Position numbers and translations under genes: made by a program. 64,000 nucleotides of DNA from Diphasiastrum complanatum (lineage: Eukaryota > Streptophyta > Lycopodiopsida > Lycopodiales > Lycopodiaceae), in the NCBI GenBank assembly GCA_029204225.1, contig CM055101.1, positions 59,752,094 through 59,816,093 on the forward strand. The letters are read 5' to 3'. Below the pieces are notes generated by a model. It searched no databases and was not told the DNA's origin. It saw nothing but the letters and a program-made list of their open reading frames with translations. Of this stretch, positions 15,606 through 26,626 are shown in pieces (the first letter of the stretch is position 1; every line of letters starts with the position of its first letter).

Positions 15606-16647
15606 CATATATACATTACAGTCAGGTGTTGTAGGAGTAAATCCCAAAGACTTCAAAACATTGTCGAGCTTCTTGTACCAAGCTCACGATGCCTGCTTGA
15701 GACCATAAATACATCGGTGTAGCTGACAAACATACTCCTGATTGTTCAGGTCTTCGTATCCTTCAGGCTGCTTCATGAAGATCTCTTCTTCTAGGTCTCC
15801 ATGGAGAAAGACTGTTCTTACATTGATCTGGTGTATCTCCATATTGTGTTGCATTGCATAAGCGAGGAGTAGTCGAATACCCGCCATCTTGACCATAGGG
15901 GAGTATGTATCGAAATAGTCAACACCATACTTCTGCATGTAGCCTTTGGCGACGAGTCTGGCTTTGTAGCGTCCGACATTTCCGTCTGACCTTAGATTTC
16001 TTTTGTATACTCATTTGTAGTTGACAGTTTTCTTTCCTTCGAGTAGTGGCTCTAATGTCCATGATTGATTCAGCCTCATCGATTCCATCTCCTACGACAT
16101 TGCTTGTTTCCAAGATTCTCCCTCTGGACTCTAGATAGCTTCTTGATATATCGTCGGTTCTTCAACAAAAGTTGCAGTATTCAACATTTGTGTCTTAACT
16201 CCACTGATTGTCGGTGTATCGTTTGGGCTATCTTCTTATTCTTGTCGACCTTCTTGGTCCGACTTGTCACTACTGGTTTGTTTGTTCTTCAGTATTTTCA
16301 TTAGGTTGATCTTCAGCTTCCTGCTCTGGAATTTGTGGCTCGACATTCTGATTCAATGATTGATTTTGATCTCCCTCTTCAATTGACAATAGTGTGAAGA
16401 TTTTATGACCTTTAGCTTCCTTCGTTCCAAGAAAGGTCGATTTATCAAACTTCACGTCTCCGCTCAGCACCACCTTCTTTGAGGTTGGGTTGTACAGTTG
16501 GTAGATCTGTGATCCGTTCGAGTATCCAAGCATGATTGTTAGCTCCAACTTTTTGTCGAGCTTACTTCTCTTTTCTTTTGGTGTATGCATGTATGCATCA
16601 CCGAAGCGGTTGTCCTTACTTCGTACTTCTGTTGTAGTTTCTCCCAT
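15606..16647 (-). mobile_element. Copia RT N-part and integrase C-end (second element)
   Basis: Minus-strand motifs: GVDYFDTYSPMVKM and IHQINVRTVFLHGDLEEE (RT start), GYEDLNNQEYVCQLHR, then upstream IMLGYSNGSQIYQLYNP (integrase C-end, the GYS..KGYRLY block). These are standard copia landmarks in family order. Confidence 0.9.
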
Positions 16648-16925
16648 GCTTCATGGCTGCTTTCACAGTTTTCAATCTGCATGAGGAATTTTCGTTTATG
16701 GATGAGACGATGATCACCATTGCGCGTTCATCCTTTCTAATCCATTCTGCTCTCTTGGGATCTCCCTCTGGAGGCTTTTCTTATGTGAGATCAATTACTG
16801 ACCATATCCCTTCACCCTTCAAGAATGTTTTGATTTTGAACTTCCAAACTCGATAGTTTGCGCCATCAATATTTTTTGAAATGCTAGTCTGAATCATAGT
16901 AGCCATATTGTGTTATCTATTGAAT
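16648..16925 (-). mobile_element. Copia gag N-terminal remnant (second element)
   Basis: The minus strand between the primer site and the integrase remnant resembles a copia gag start: DGANYRVWKFKIKTFLK, then REDERAMVII-like text. It is short and incomplete. Confidence 0.65.
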
Positions 16926-16927
16926 CT

Positions 16928-16939
16928 GCTCTGATACCA
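16928..16939 (-). other. Primer binding site of the second copia element
   Basis: Minus-strand TGGTATCAGAGC directly follows the LTR end at 16940. Same tRNA-Met type as at 8260-8271. Confidence 0.9.
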
Positions 16940-17626
16940 TGTCCGAAAATGGCTTCCCTCGGTTGTCTTGTGTTGTGTGTGTGTGTGAGTGATACTTGGC
17001 TAAAGCGTTTGGTGCTCAGTTGTGTGCGCCTATTCTTAGCGGAAGTGCGCTACACTATGCATTCAATTCGCAGGACCTAGATACACGACTATCAATCACA
17101 AACATTGTAGCAGTCAATCAATCAATCAGATGTAATGCAACAATCAAAGATGGAAGAACAAAAGTATTTGTAATTTGATTTGTTTGAGAGTGAGTCGTTT
17201 AGTGTTTCGCTCGTTAGCGGCTTGACACTCCCCTTACAATGATGTATCTGCTTCTCTGCAGATCTCTATGCTATTGCATGCATTCTATGTTGCTTTTTCT
17301 ATTATGAGTTCTAACCTATACTTATGTCTCACCAGGTGAGATTACAAGATAGTTTAACTAATCATTACAAGAGAGGTTTAGGCTAAAACATTAGTTAACT
17401 AATTCTCTGCAATGTTAATTTTTTAAGTTGAGCGTGACAGTTTGAACTATCACGCTAGATGGGCTAAGGTCTCGATAGTTCTGCCTTGCCCTATAATGTC
17501 TTCTCTTCTTTGTCTTTGTTGGGGCTTTGGTTGGGTCCCGATCCCGATGTGTCGTTGTCGATGTGTCCCGATATGTCGGATTGGGGAATGCAAGAAAGTG
17601 GTTGCATGAGTTCACCATTTCTAACA
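16940..17626 (-). repeat. 5' LTR of the second copia element
   Basis: Starts TGTCCGAAAATGG and ends ATTTCTAACA on the plus strand. It is the uninterrupted partner of 11396-13012 and shows where the solo LTR landed. A short (GT)n tract is shared. Confidence 0.9.
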
Positions 17627-17639
17627 TCAACCCCTTGAG

Positions 17640-17936
17640 GCTTGCCCCTTTAGAAGAGGAGCTTGTGCAAGATTTCAAGGGTCTTGATGTAGGATGGATT
17701 CCAACAAATTTACCCCTTCACGGCCCCCTTAGAAGAGGAGCTTGTGCAGGATTCCAAGGGTCATGATGGAGGATGCATTCCAACTAGTTTTGAGCCACCT
17801 TTGGCTTAGGAGGTGTGAGTTGTGCAAGAACCCTTGGCTTAGGAGGTGTGAGATGTGCAAGAACCCAATGGTGGTGGAGGATGAGAAGCAATATTGTCCA
17901 AGGGATTTTGAGCACCTACACCCTTGGAGGGGGAGT
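17640..17936 (+). repeat. Local tandem duplications before a purine tract
   Basis: A unit of about 80 bp is repeated (17645-17707 and 17724-17793; shared phrase AGAAGAGGAGCTTGTGCA). A 33-bp unit (TTGGCTTAGGAGGTGTGAG) is also repeated at about 17800-17867. The segment ends in CTTGGAGGGGGAG (17923-17936), which looks like a polypurine tract, followed by TGTAGGAGC. This may be the decayed 3' end of a plus-strand retroelement. Confidence 0.5.
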
Positions 17937-18159
17937 GTAGGAGCAAAACATCTCCTAGGAATGGGTCTTGAATCTCATTGGGTTATCCTCAAATATTTTT
18001 TACCTCAAATATTTTTTATCTACATGAAGAAAATTAGCCCAATGAGGTTCTTATCCAGACTGAAAACGGGAGCTTCGCCCAATTTGGCTATGGCGCACAG
18101 GGATTGCTGATGATGATGATGATGCTGCTGATGAATCCTTGAGTGGAAGCTAGAGAGCG
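17937..18159 (+). promoter_or_regulatory. cpSRP43 upstream and 5' leader region
   Basis: The 223 bp before the cpSRP43 start hold the likely proximal promoter and leader, inferred from position. A duplicated CCTCAAATATTTTTT phrase lies at 17989-18018. A GAT-rich trinucleotide tract (18107-18133) lies just before the start codon. No clear TATA box is seen. The region begins at a polypurine-like tract plus TG, so part of the promoter may be LTR-derived. Confidence 0.4.
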
Positions 18160-19566
18160 ATGGCGGGGACAATTGCCTCTCTCCCGTCTTCATCATCCTC
18201 TTTTACCTTCGGTTATTCTTCGTCATCTTTTTCTCGGGAAGCTTCGGCTTTAGCTTCTGCTGCTGCTGGGGAACCTGCACATTTGCTCTGCCACTCAAGG
18301 CTTCCCACAGCTGCGATCATTCCTGTCAGGCGTTTCAACACCAGTAGGCTCAGACGACGGTTGCAGTCCTCCTGTTGCGGTAGCTCATACTTGCCCAGGA
18401 ATTCAATTGTGTTTGTAGCTTCACAGTTTGTGTGCAGATTTGGATTTCCCACAGCTGCAAACTTCTGTGAGAGGCAGCAGCTCATGATCAGAAAGATTAG
18501 ATGCTTACAATCTGAAAGGGTCTACACAGAGAGTAAGCAAGAGTTGGATACAGCACAGATCCCACACCGTTCAAGTCAAGAAGAAGACTCAGCTGAAGAT
18601 TCGACAGAGGATGAGCAAGAAAGTGACAGCTTTAATAGCACTTCGGTGGCGCAAACAGCCGATGAAGAAGATTACGGGGAGGTAAATAAAATATTTGCAA
18701 GTAGAGTGGTGGATCGGGGCACGGAGTACTTGATAGAGTGGAAGGACGACCATCCTGATAGCTGGGAGCCTGCTGCAAACATTGCCAGAGATGTGATTAC
18801 TGAGTACGAGAACGCCTGGTGGCAGGCCGCACGCAAGGCAGATGAAAAGCGCCTTCTTGAGCTTCTGCAAGATGAAGGCAGGAATGTTGATGCTATTGAT
18901 GAAAATGAGAGAACAGCATTGTTATTTGCCTCAGGTATGGGATCGGAGCGCTGTGCGAGGCTGCTGGTAGAGGCAGGAGCAGACGTCAATTGGCAGGATA
19001 AGGATGGCTTCACAGCCATCCACATTGCAGCTGGTTATGTGCACATCAGTGTGGTCAAGATCCTTCTAGAGCTAGGGGCAGACCCAGATTTGGAAGACTC
19101 AAAGGGAAGGTCTGCATTAGGGCTAGCACAGGACCTCCTGGAAAGGACTCCCAAAGCCAATCCCATGCAATTTGCAAGAAGGCTTGCGTTGGATCAGATC
19201 GTGAAGCTCTTGGACGAAGCATTGTATGAAACTGTGGAGGTGGAGCAAGTACTGGACAAACGTGTGGGGGAAAGTGGTAGAATTGAGTATCTGGTAAGGT
19301 GGAGTGATGACTCAGAGCAAAGTTGGGTACAAGTGGGAGATGTGGGGGAGGATCTAGTAAGGGATTATGAGGCAGGTTTGGAGTATGGCATTGCAGAGAA
19401 GGTTTTGGAAAAAAGGTTGAGAGATGGGCAGGTGGAGTATTTGGTTAAGTGGGCTGATTCAGAGAACAATACATGGGAGCCCGCTGACAATGTAGCTGCA
19501 GAAGTGATTGCTGAATTTGAGAATGCGTCATCAGTAGAGGAGATCAAGACGAGCTCAGAAAGGTGA
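18160..19566 (+). CDS. cpSRP43 (CAO): Chloroplast signal recognition particle 43 kDa protein
   Basis: Intact single-exon gene of 468 codons. cpSRP43 binds light-harvesting chlorophyll proteins in the stroma and, with cpSRP54, delivers them to the Alb3 insertase in the thylakoid. Domains: Ser/Ala- and Arg-rich N-terminus resembling a plastid transit peptide (about 1-115); acidic linker (about 137-173); chromodomain 1 (about 172-222, EYLIEWKDDHPDSWEP); ankyrin repeats (about 223-352, with GADVNWQDKDGFTAIHIAAG); chromodomain 2 (about 358-408) and chromodomain 3 (about 409-457, VEYLVKWADSENNTWEP). This chromo-ankyrin-chromo-chromo order is unique to the family. Tyr293 in AAGYVH matches the ankyrin Tyr that contacts the DPLG motif in LHC proteins. 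It is longer than the Arabidopsis protein (373 residues), mostly at the N-terminus. The first ATG of the frame gives a full transit peptide. No other gene is close by. Confidence 0.96.
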   Translation: MAGTIASLPSSSSSFTFGYSSSSFSREASALASAAAGEPAHLLCHSRLPTAAIIPVRRFNTSRLRRRLQSSCCGSSYLPRNSIVFVASQFVCRFGFPTAANFCERQQLMIRKIRCLQSERVYTESKQELDTAQIPHRSSQEEDSAEDSTEDEQESDSFNSTSVAQTADEEDYGEVNKIFASRVVDRGTEYLIEWKDDHPDSWEPAANIARDVITEYENAWWQAARKADEKRLLELLQDEGRNVDAIDENERTALLFASGMGSERCARLLVEAGADVNWQDKDGFTAIHIAAGYVHISVVKILLELGADPDLEDSKGRSALGLAQDLLERTPKANPMQFARRLALDQIVKLLDEALYETVEVEQVLDKRVGESGRIEYLVRWSDDSEQSWVQVGDVGEDLVRDYEAGLEYGIAEKVLEKRLRDGQVEYLVKWADSENNTWEPADNVAAEVIAEFENASSVEEIKTSSER

Positions 19567-21015
19567 GAGCACAATGTACTAGAAAGAAGATCCCAAGAAT
19601 TCCTTCAGGAGTTTGTATTCTCTTGTTTGGGTATGTGTTCTTTTGCGGGCTTTTTCCATCTCCTGGACTTATAATGCAGCAGGGCAGTGCACATTGGCTT
19701 AATCATCTGTTGTCTTGCAATAATGGTAAACGTCTTAGATCAAGTCCAAGACTGAATGAATATGTTGGCTTTTTTGGGGCCAATTTGGCAATCAGTATAG
19801 TGGTGGAAACCATTATGTGAGCCCTTTGATTGTTCCCGTCAAGCAAGCCCTTTCATTGTTCCCATTAAGTAATAGATTCATGAAGAACTTTTTGACGTGT
19901 TATCAAGAAACAAAAGTCTCTTTGGGTTTTCTAAGTTTTGCTGTGTATACCCTCGGTGAAAGTGCAGGACGATTGTTTGTGACGATGATCTCTAATATCC
20001 TGATGGTAGGATCAGTTTTGATGATCACGCCAGTAAACAAAAGGATGAGGAAACTAAGCATTTGGTATTGAGATTTTGGTCCAGATGTATGCAGCTACTA
20101 AGTATTACATCTAAGAGTTTGAGGGTTCTATAATATAGAAAAGCAATGAAAACGTATAGCTCATGGCAACCAATGATTTATATTGTGTATGTGCCATCTT
20201 AACTATTGATAATGCAAGCATTTTCAATCCTTGAGTAGCATATGCGTCATGTAGATGAGTGATCATGCAAGCCTTTTCAATTTTCTCTCTTGCTCCTTTT
20301 ATCACCTCAGGCTGTGTGTGCACCTTTGAATCAAACGTGTTTAGCCACCAGCATCCAAATGATGAGTTAGCGGTACGTTATCCCAATGTGTCATTTCCAC
20401 CTTCACCTCATCAGGTTTATGCATCAGCAAAATGTGAATTCCCAATGCCACCAACATGTTCGAGGGACTGGCAGCTAGTACCATCACCATATTGCTACAA
20501 GGTTTACTAGAATCTCAGGTCGACTTCTAGGATGAGCATCAAGACTTTTGGATAATAAAAACTTCAAGTGATGCCAAAAACAGTTTTTGGCCTTTCACTC
20601 AAAAAACATATCATGTCTTGCTATTCTCAAAAGTCCTACAGCTGAGCTTCAGTGTTAACAACTCCTTTCCAGAGTGTTGGAGATATGATTTTACGTCCAT
20701 GTGGACAACATCTTGACTTTGTGGGAGTTTCCAACCAAGTGCCATGTCAGCATATCCCATCATATTACTTGTCTCTTAACTAAATTGCAGTATACCCTAC
20801 ACTATGGACCATTTAATGTATTCGTCAATGTTCAATGGTCTTTCAATTCACCTTAGTATACTAAATACCAAATAGGCCTAACTGCCCTTTGTGGTGCAAT
20901 GAATGCAGCCAGATTCCTCGATCAATGTGTTAAAGGACTCGAGAGTAGTGGACTAGATGTGCAGAGACACAAGTCTCTCTTCGTGAATTCTCCACTACAG
21001 CATTGTGCTCTCTGT

Positions 21016-21018
<3 letters not shown>
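19567..21018. other. cpSRP43 3' flank, no further gene
   Basis: Contains the cpSRP43 3' untranslated region of unknown length, then noncoding AT-rich DNA. Open frames here (for example 19563-20071, 20259-20510) carry no recognisable domain. Confidence 0.5.

Positions 21019-21084
<66 letters not shown>
21019..21084. repeat. Compound (TG)n(TC)n microsatellite
   Basis: About 34 bp of TG dinucleotides run directly into about 32 bp of TC dinucleotides. Confidence 0.95.
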
Positions 21085-21086
<2 letters not shown>

Positions 21087-21130
21087 GCCTTTGCTAGGTG
21101 CTTTGATCTTCCACATGATTTCAAACATAG

Positions 21131-21336
21131 TGGGTACCCACGGTTCTCAGAACCGTGGGGTGGTACGGTTCATCATAATTAATGAAATAATGTTTTGGCC
21201 TCATTTGAGTAAAAATGAACTTAAAAAAAAAAATCAATCAATTAATTATTAATTAAACGGTTTACCACGATTCTGGCCAATTTTTTTTGAGAACCGTACG
21301 GTTCTCAGAACCGTGGTGAACCGTACACGGTTCGTT
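21131..21336. repeat. Foldback element built from ACGGTTC/GAACCGT words
   Basis: A perfect 23-nt palindrome (21137-21159, arms CCCACGGTTCT) opens the element. A perfect 18-nt palindrome GAGAACCGTACGGTTCTC (21289-21306) overlaps another (21298-21314) at the far end. Between them lies an AT-rich core with a run of A (about 21220-21230). The layout is word cluster, A-run, AT core, word cluster, which suggests a small foldback or MITE-like element. No target duplication was identified. Confidence 0.7.
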
Positions 21337-21401
21337 AATTCTATGGTTTCAAAGAAGGTTATGATCAACACCGTCATGAATCAAGCATGTTGTAGTATGG
21401 T

Positions 21402-21511
21402 GGAAGGCCCTGATCGAGGGCCTTCCTTGCAAGGAAGGCCCTTGCTTGAGGGCGGGAGCCCGAGGGCAGGGCCTCGACCTGCAAGGAAGGCCCAAGGTCC
21501 TGGGGCCTTCC
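21402..21511. repeat. GC-rich block of overlapping palindromes
   Basis: Arms GGAAGGCCCT/AGGGCCTTCC enclose 5 nt (21402-21426). They overlap a perfect 24-nt palindrome centred on TTGCAA (21418-21441). The words recur to GGGGCCTTCC at 21511. The block is sharply richer in G and C than its surroundings. Confidence 0.8.
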
Positions 21512-21529
21512 ACGATGTAATGCCATGTG

Positions 21530-21616
21530 AGAAGGTAGAGAGAGAACGTGCATTCTGTAGAGAGAGAATGCACATTTCGTAGAGAGAGGAGAGAGAACGC
21601 ACATTCAGGGGAGAGG

Positions 21617-21657
<41 letters not shown>

Positions 21658-21668
21658 CACATTCTAGA
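21530..21668. repeat. GA-rich tract with repeated AGAGAACGCACATTC phrase
   Basis: Four imperfect copies of GAGAGAACG(T/C)(G/A)CATTC-like sequence are separated by GA dinucleotide runs. The longest run is about 21615-21653. The phrase and the GA tract appear to have expanded together. Confidence 0.8.
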
Positions 21669-21699
21669 GAATATGACAGATTCCGAAGAAGAGAGAAAA

Positions 21700-24600
21700 G
21701 GGGATGGACAATAAGTAGAAGCCCCCACAAGAAGGCCATGACTCAACTAGAATATTGTAACACTAATTTATTCGAAGGCGAAATTGCTTTGTAAAAGCCA
21801 TCAAGGGTGCGACATAGATTGGTCATTTGGTGCATTGGACTATAAAACTATAATTTTAAATAATGGCTTATGGAGCCTATAACAAAATTTTAAATTGAAA
21901 CCCAAGAGAATCCGGATTCTTTCGAATCCAATTAGCAACTTATGCTTGGGTACTGATGAGACATAAGCAATGTTGTTTGGCTAAGATGTTTTGCTTGATG
22001 AATTCTATATTATTGTTTTGATTTAGATCCGTTAACTTTTTGGGTTGCTTGTATATTGTTTCTAAGCTTTACCTTATGACATCATTGACTTCTACATTTA
22101 AATTTGTGAAATTGGATATATTCGAATTTCACAAAATAGATATTTTGAATTGAAATCATTGAAAGAAGCACAACCTAAATGGACCAAGAGCAAAATACAC
22201 AAACTCACTGCAACCAAGAACAAGTGTTATTGTCAAAATCTATATACAACCTAATCAAGAGATGTTTGCCTTTGGAGTAAGAGTTATGGGCCATGCAACT
22301 TGCAACCCAACAACTTCAATTAAGGGCAGGGTCCCACTTGCAGTTAAGCAAGGGTTCAGTAAGGCATGCTCAAACTGAAACTTGTTAGTGCTAAAATCAG
22401 ATTAGGGCTTTATGGATGGCACCTAAGGGGAGCGTGCCCCATGTCTCAACCATTAAGTGCAAACTTTCAAAAACAACACTATTTGATTATCTCATATATG
22501 AAATCTTGCTATTGATTTTTAAGTTGTGCAATAGCAGGCAAAAATTTCTAGCCTTAATGTTTTTGCTATTAATCTAACTTGTGCAATAGTAGACAAAAAA
22601 TTTTAGCCTTTGTGTTCAAAAGGACATCTATCAACTATGTTTCTTCTAGTAGGTCAAAGTGAAATATATTTATCAAAGAGAGTGGTTTCACTCTCTTTGA
22701 TCATTGTTTCTTGTTCCGGATCTCTTTCCTTTGAAGCGTTTGAGAGGAAGTTAGTTACAATTCTTTTTTATTACAAGCTGTTTGCTTCTCGTGATCAAAA
22801 TATACATGTATTGTTAATATTATTCTACATATTTAATATTAATAAGAATAAAAAAAAACAATAAAAACTTCACAAGAGCATTGTAATGTCAACTACAATT
22901 CAAAAGTATGTCGTCTCACCTTTGAGCTCTACATAGATTACAAAACCTAGAGTTTGAGCTTATTAATCCTTTTTTCTCTCATCTTATGTCATAATGGAAG
23001 ATCAAATTACATACATTTTAATAATGATTTTTAAATGCCAAAAGATATTTGAATGAAGTAGTATCACGTTTTCTAAATTATTTGTTACAAATTGAGCCAT
23101 TTTTCATGATCGTGAAACCATTTCAGCCAAATGGGCTCCTCTACTTTTCCACACATGCCTTTGCTATGATTCTAAATATCTACAAAGTCGCATTTCAATG
23201 GACATTTGTCATGAATAAAATCATGTTTTTCATGTTCCATGCATGATTTGTTCTAATGAGGTGATAATGTGTTTTGAAGGCCTTGTACATAAAATTTTAT
23301 CTTTGGATTATTTCTCTCTCTTCAAACTTGAGTTCAAATGAGGCTTGCAACCCAAGGTGAATAAATAATTTTCCTTCCTCCTCAAAATTGTATTCTTTAA
23401 GAGAATAAAACAAAGTATGCATAGTCTAGTGGATAATTTTCCACGACACACTTGATACCTTGACTTCTTGTCTTATCGCATTCACTTCTACTTTTGGACA
23501 ACACATGATGTTTGGAACCGTATTGTTGACTAGAGAGCTAAGTAATTTCATGAACATTTATACGAACCCTTCTCATTGTATCCCTCGTGGCCAACCTTCT
23601 TGTGTTCTTTTCACTACAATTCGCATGTGTAATTTTTTTTTCTCTTTTTTCATGTTTGTCTTCTAGACCGTCGCTTTTCCTTCCTTTTCAAGTTGGTTAC
23701 GCATTCATGTGTTTGATGAATGTGATCGTCTTGTAGAACATTAGAGATCGTTTGTGATTCCTAACCAAGCATACTTGGTATATCTACATAAGTGGAAAAC
23801 TATGATCCTATGAAAAATGTGATAAGAATGTGGATCTTATGGGTGAAAGTTTCACAAGCATCTACATATTGGGATGACGACATGATAATAGACATGAGCA
23901 CATGGGAGTTGGTCTAATCTATCTAAAGGCTTTGATGCCTCATTTGAATTAAAGGATAGGTCATTCAAGAAACTATCCCAATGTAGCTTCGATGTGTTCA
24001 TTTGGTGATATATGGTGATTTGATAGAATTTGGTCAATCTGTGGCATGTTGTAAGTGGTATTGTCCACTTTCTTGAAGCTCTACCATGTCAATGTTTAGA
24101 GATGAAAATATAGATGCCTACAACTCTCTAGTGAGTGAATACAAGATCAAAGAACCTCCAAGCTAGCAATTTTTGCCACCATACATGTTGTGGCTCCAAC
24201 ACTTCCAAATTTGTGCCTCTCAAGTGCTCAAGGTTGCATTCTTTATTCTTGTGTATGTTATTGTACATCGTTGATAACTTGACATGCTTTTTTTTATTTT
24301 TTTTATATTGTTGATCAATTGATAAAGGTCATGGGGCCCAAGAATATTGTTGGGCCATGAACCTCCCTATTGTGGTCTAATGTTTTTTGGTATTATCAAC
24401 TCATGGGAACACAAAGAATAAAACCTAGGTGGGCAACCTCCCAATTCAAGCATGCCACCAACTCTAACATGGTAGAATGAGGAGTGAAGCTTGCTGATAG
24501 AATGACACTTCCCAGGTTGCTCATTTATTCAGGCCCAATATCAATGTGTAAAAGATCTCCAATCCCTTCATTTTGCACACATTCAAATTGTGTTTTGCTA

Positions 24601-25714
24601 TTTGTTGTTCTTGGAGTTTTTTTAGTGTGGCTCACAAGGGTTGGCACAATAAATGGATTGAAATTTTGAAGTGTTAGATGTTTTATTTATGTTGTTAAAC
24701 TGATCGTTGCCACAAATTATTACACCCACTCAGATTGTATTACAACACTAGGATTAAAAGCATTATGTTTATCAACAAGATCTAGTGTGTGATTGATCAA
24801 TGGAATTTCATAAAAGCAGGGAATCCTCCAACTGAACAGAGAGAGACAATTTGTGATACTAGACTAATTGGGACTTAGAAAATATATAATACTATTTGAT
24901 CACCTTTCTCAGCATGTTAAGGATACCAACTGCTAACTAATTTGGGGTCAATATGAATAGCTCCACCTAGGAAAAACCTTTTTGTCACCTCATAACGTGG
25001 ACACTTGCACACAAAAGTGCGTATCAAACTCCTATGCAATTATTGGACCCTATGGATTTAACATAGACAAATTCTAATTTTCATGCATAAGGATTTTATA
25101 GGAGACTTCAAATGGCCTACATTTGTCAACTCGTTATCAATATTTTTTACCATGTTGCTATGATCACATGTAGGCTTATCAAAACCATAAACCAAAAAAC
25201 TAGAATTGAATGTATTACAAGTAAACTTTTGGTAGCATCAACTTCTGTACAACAACTCTATCATTTGGCACATCATAACTTGTTTGCCACACAGTTTAAA
25301 TCAAAGGCGTCTTAGATTAAGTATCTGACTTTTTTACTTAGATCCTTGGTTATTGGTAAGATTTGACCAAATCATTCCCAAGAGCATTTAGGGAGTATTT
25401 TCAGCACTAAGATAAGCAATCTTTTTGCACACCCACAAATAAAAATGTCAAAGTTTGTTAGTACCCCCACACATTTGACATCTCACCTAGCTTTTAATTT
25501 GCTCAAGACCCATGGCTCATATTTTTGAATTGCTGAGTGTATATTTGATGGGGCTCATGGTAGTCGAGAGAGGGAAAAAAAATTAATACTTTAAATACAC
25601 ATTTTTCTACAATTATGAGAAATTTAGATTGCAAAGTAACTAGCAAACATAAAGCATAATCAATAAAAGGTTTCTAAAATTAGTGACCTAAAGTAGAGGA
25701 TACAAACAAGACCA
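21700..25714. other. Long intergenic stretch without recognised genes
   Basis: I find no gene, LTR pair or RNA gene. Open frames are short, without domains, and broken by frequent stops. A short hairpin sits at 22672-22701. Otherwise this is probably old, unrecognisable repeat DNA. Confidence 0.5.
22672..22701. repeat. Short perfect hairpin, 13-bp arms
   Basis: ATCAAAGAGAGTG (22672-22684), loop GTTT, then the exact reverse complement (22689-22701). No T-run follows that would suggest an RNA-polymerase terminator. Probably incidental or part of a decayed repeat. Confidence 0.7.
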
Positions 25715-26600
25715 TTGTTGGAAAGGAATTGTTGGATCAGTCCAACAAATCCCTTCTTCCTTATTCTAATCACTTTGGGCTAAGTTAAATCATAGCACGT
25801 GGAACCAGTATGAAGCACTTAAGGGAGACAAGAAGCTCATGGCTTTTTTGAAATTACGTGGGGGGGAAGTGTGAAGAATAGGCAAAATCTAGCTTAATTA
25901 TTTTGCAGTTTCATGTACATATGTAATTCTCACATGTGTGGAGCACGTTCCCACATGTGGAGGGTAGGCATAAGCATTTTAGTTCATTTATGTTGAGTTT
26001 GAATAGTCAATAGGCCTCAAACTTGAGTTCTAGTGAGATAGTGGCATTTGTCACATAAACCCAATCACATTTAGAGGTGTAGATCACAAGGCCAATCACT
26101 TTAAGAGGTGCATCACATGTAGATCAATCATGTTTAGAGGTGCACATCATGAGGCTTAATCAAATTGTGGGGTCACGGAAATCATGAGGTCCAATCATGA
26201 TGAGATGTGCAAATCTAGGGGTCCAATCATGATGTAGAAAGGCAATCAATGGGGTCCAATCATTTTAGAGTATTTTCTCTTGCAAGAACTCGAGCTAGCT
26301 CTATTTGAAAGAGCTCTCCTTTGTACATACTATTGAGAATCATGGTAATCAAGTTTGATGAGAGTTTTGCTTCCAACACTTAGTTTTTTGTCTTTGCTCT
26401 CTACCCGAGAGCAACCTGTTTTAGGACTTAATTTTTTCACCAAGTACTTCTATTCAAGTGAATGATGAAGTTATTATAAGTGAATGCATGCTTGTTTGCT
26501 CTTGCCTTGACATTGTCAAGTAGATTGTTTGCATCAATCAAGAGATAGTTTCATGTGCAATCACACTCTCCTTAGAAGATCAATCACATGCTTTTTGTTG
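25715..26600 (+). mobile_element. Possible LTR-like segment with degenerate tandem repeats
   Basis: Starts TGTTGGAAAGG. It contains CACATGTG-type palindromes near 25930-25967, also seen in inverted form at about 11112-11145. Degenerate repeats of (A/G)AATCA(C/T)(A/G)(T/A)..AGAGGTGCA-like phrases lie at 26067-26270. Then comes LTR-end-like text around 26310-26380 with CTTCCAACA. No target duplication or partner was found, so the boundaries are a guess. Confidence 0.35.
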
Positions 26601-26626
26601 TCCTCAACGTGTGAAAAATTTCACAA

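Larger units (their letters stand above)
11396..17626 (-). mobile_element. Second Ty1/copia-type element, with nested insertions
   Basis: LTRs at 11396-13012 and 16940-17626 are flanked by the 5-bp duplication TCAAC (11391-11395 and 17627-17631). A minus-strand primer site TGGTATCAGAGC lies at 16928-16939 and a polypurine tract AAGAGGGAG at 13013-13021. The interior carries gag, integrase C-end, RT and RNase H motifs in copia order on the minus strand. It is incomplete and broken. Two younger elements sit inside it: 11625-12540 in the left LTR and 14020-15600 in RT. LTR differences counted by eye are about 10% over 225 bp, older than the 5.7 kb element. Confidence 0.92.

Noticed and set aside
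18213-19574. Minus-strand open frames inside cpSRP43
   Set aside because: Antisense shadows of a clearly coding gene, with no motifs of their own.
20899-21252. 117-codon open frame with Cys-Val and Ser-Leu runs
   Set aside because: Produced by the TG/TC microsatellite.
22672-22701. Hairpin read as a transcription terminator
   Set aside because: No T-run follows, and intrinsic terminators of this type are not used by plant nuclear RNA polymerase II.
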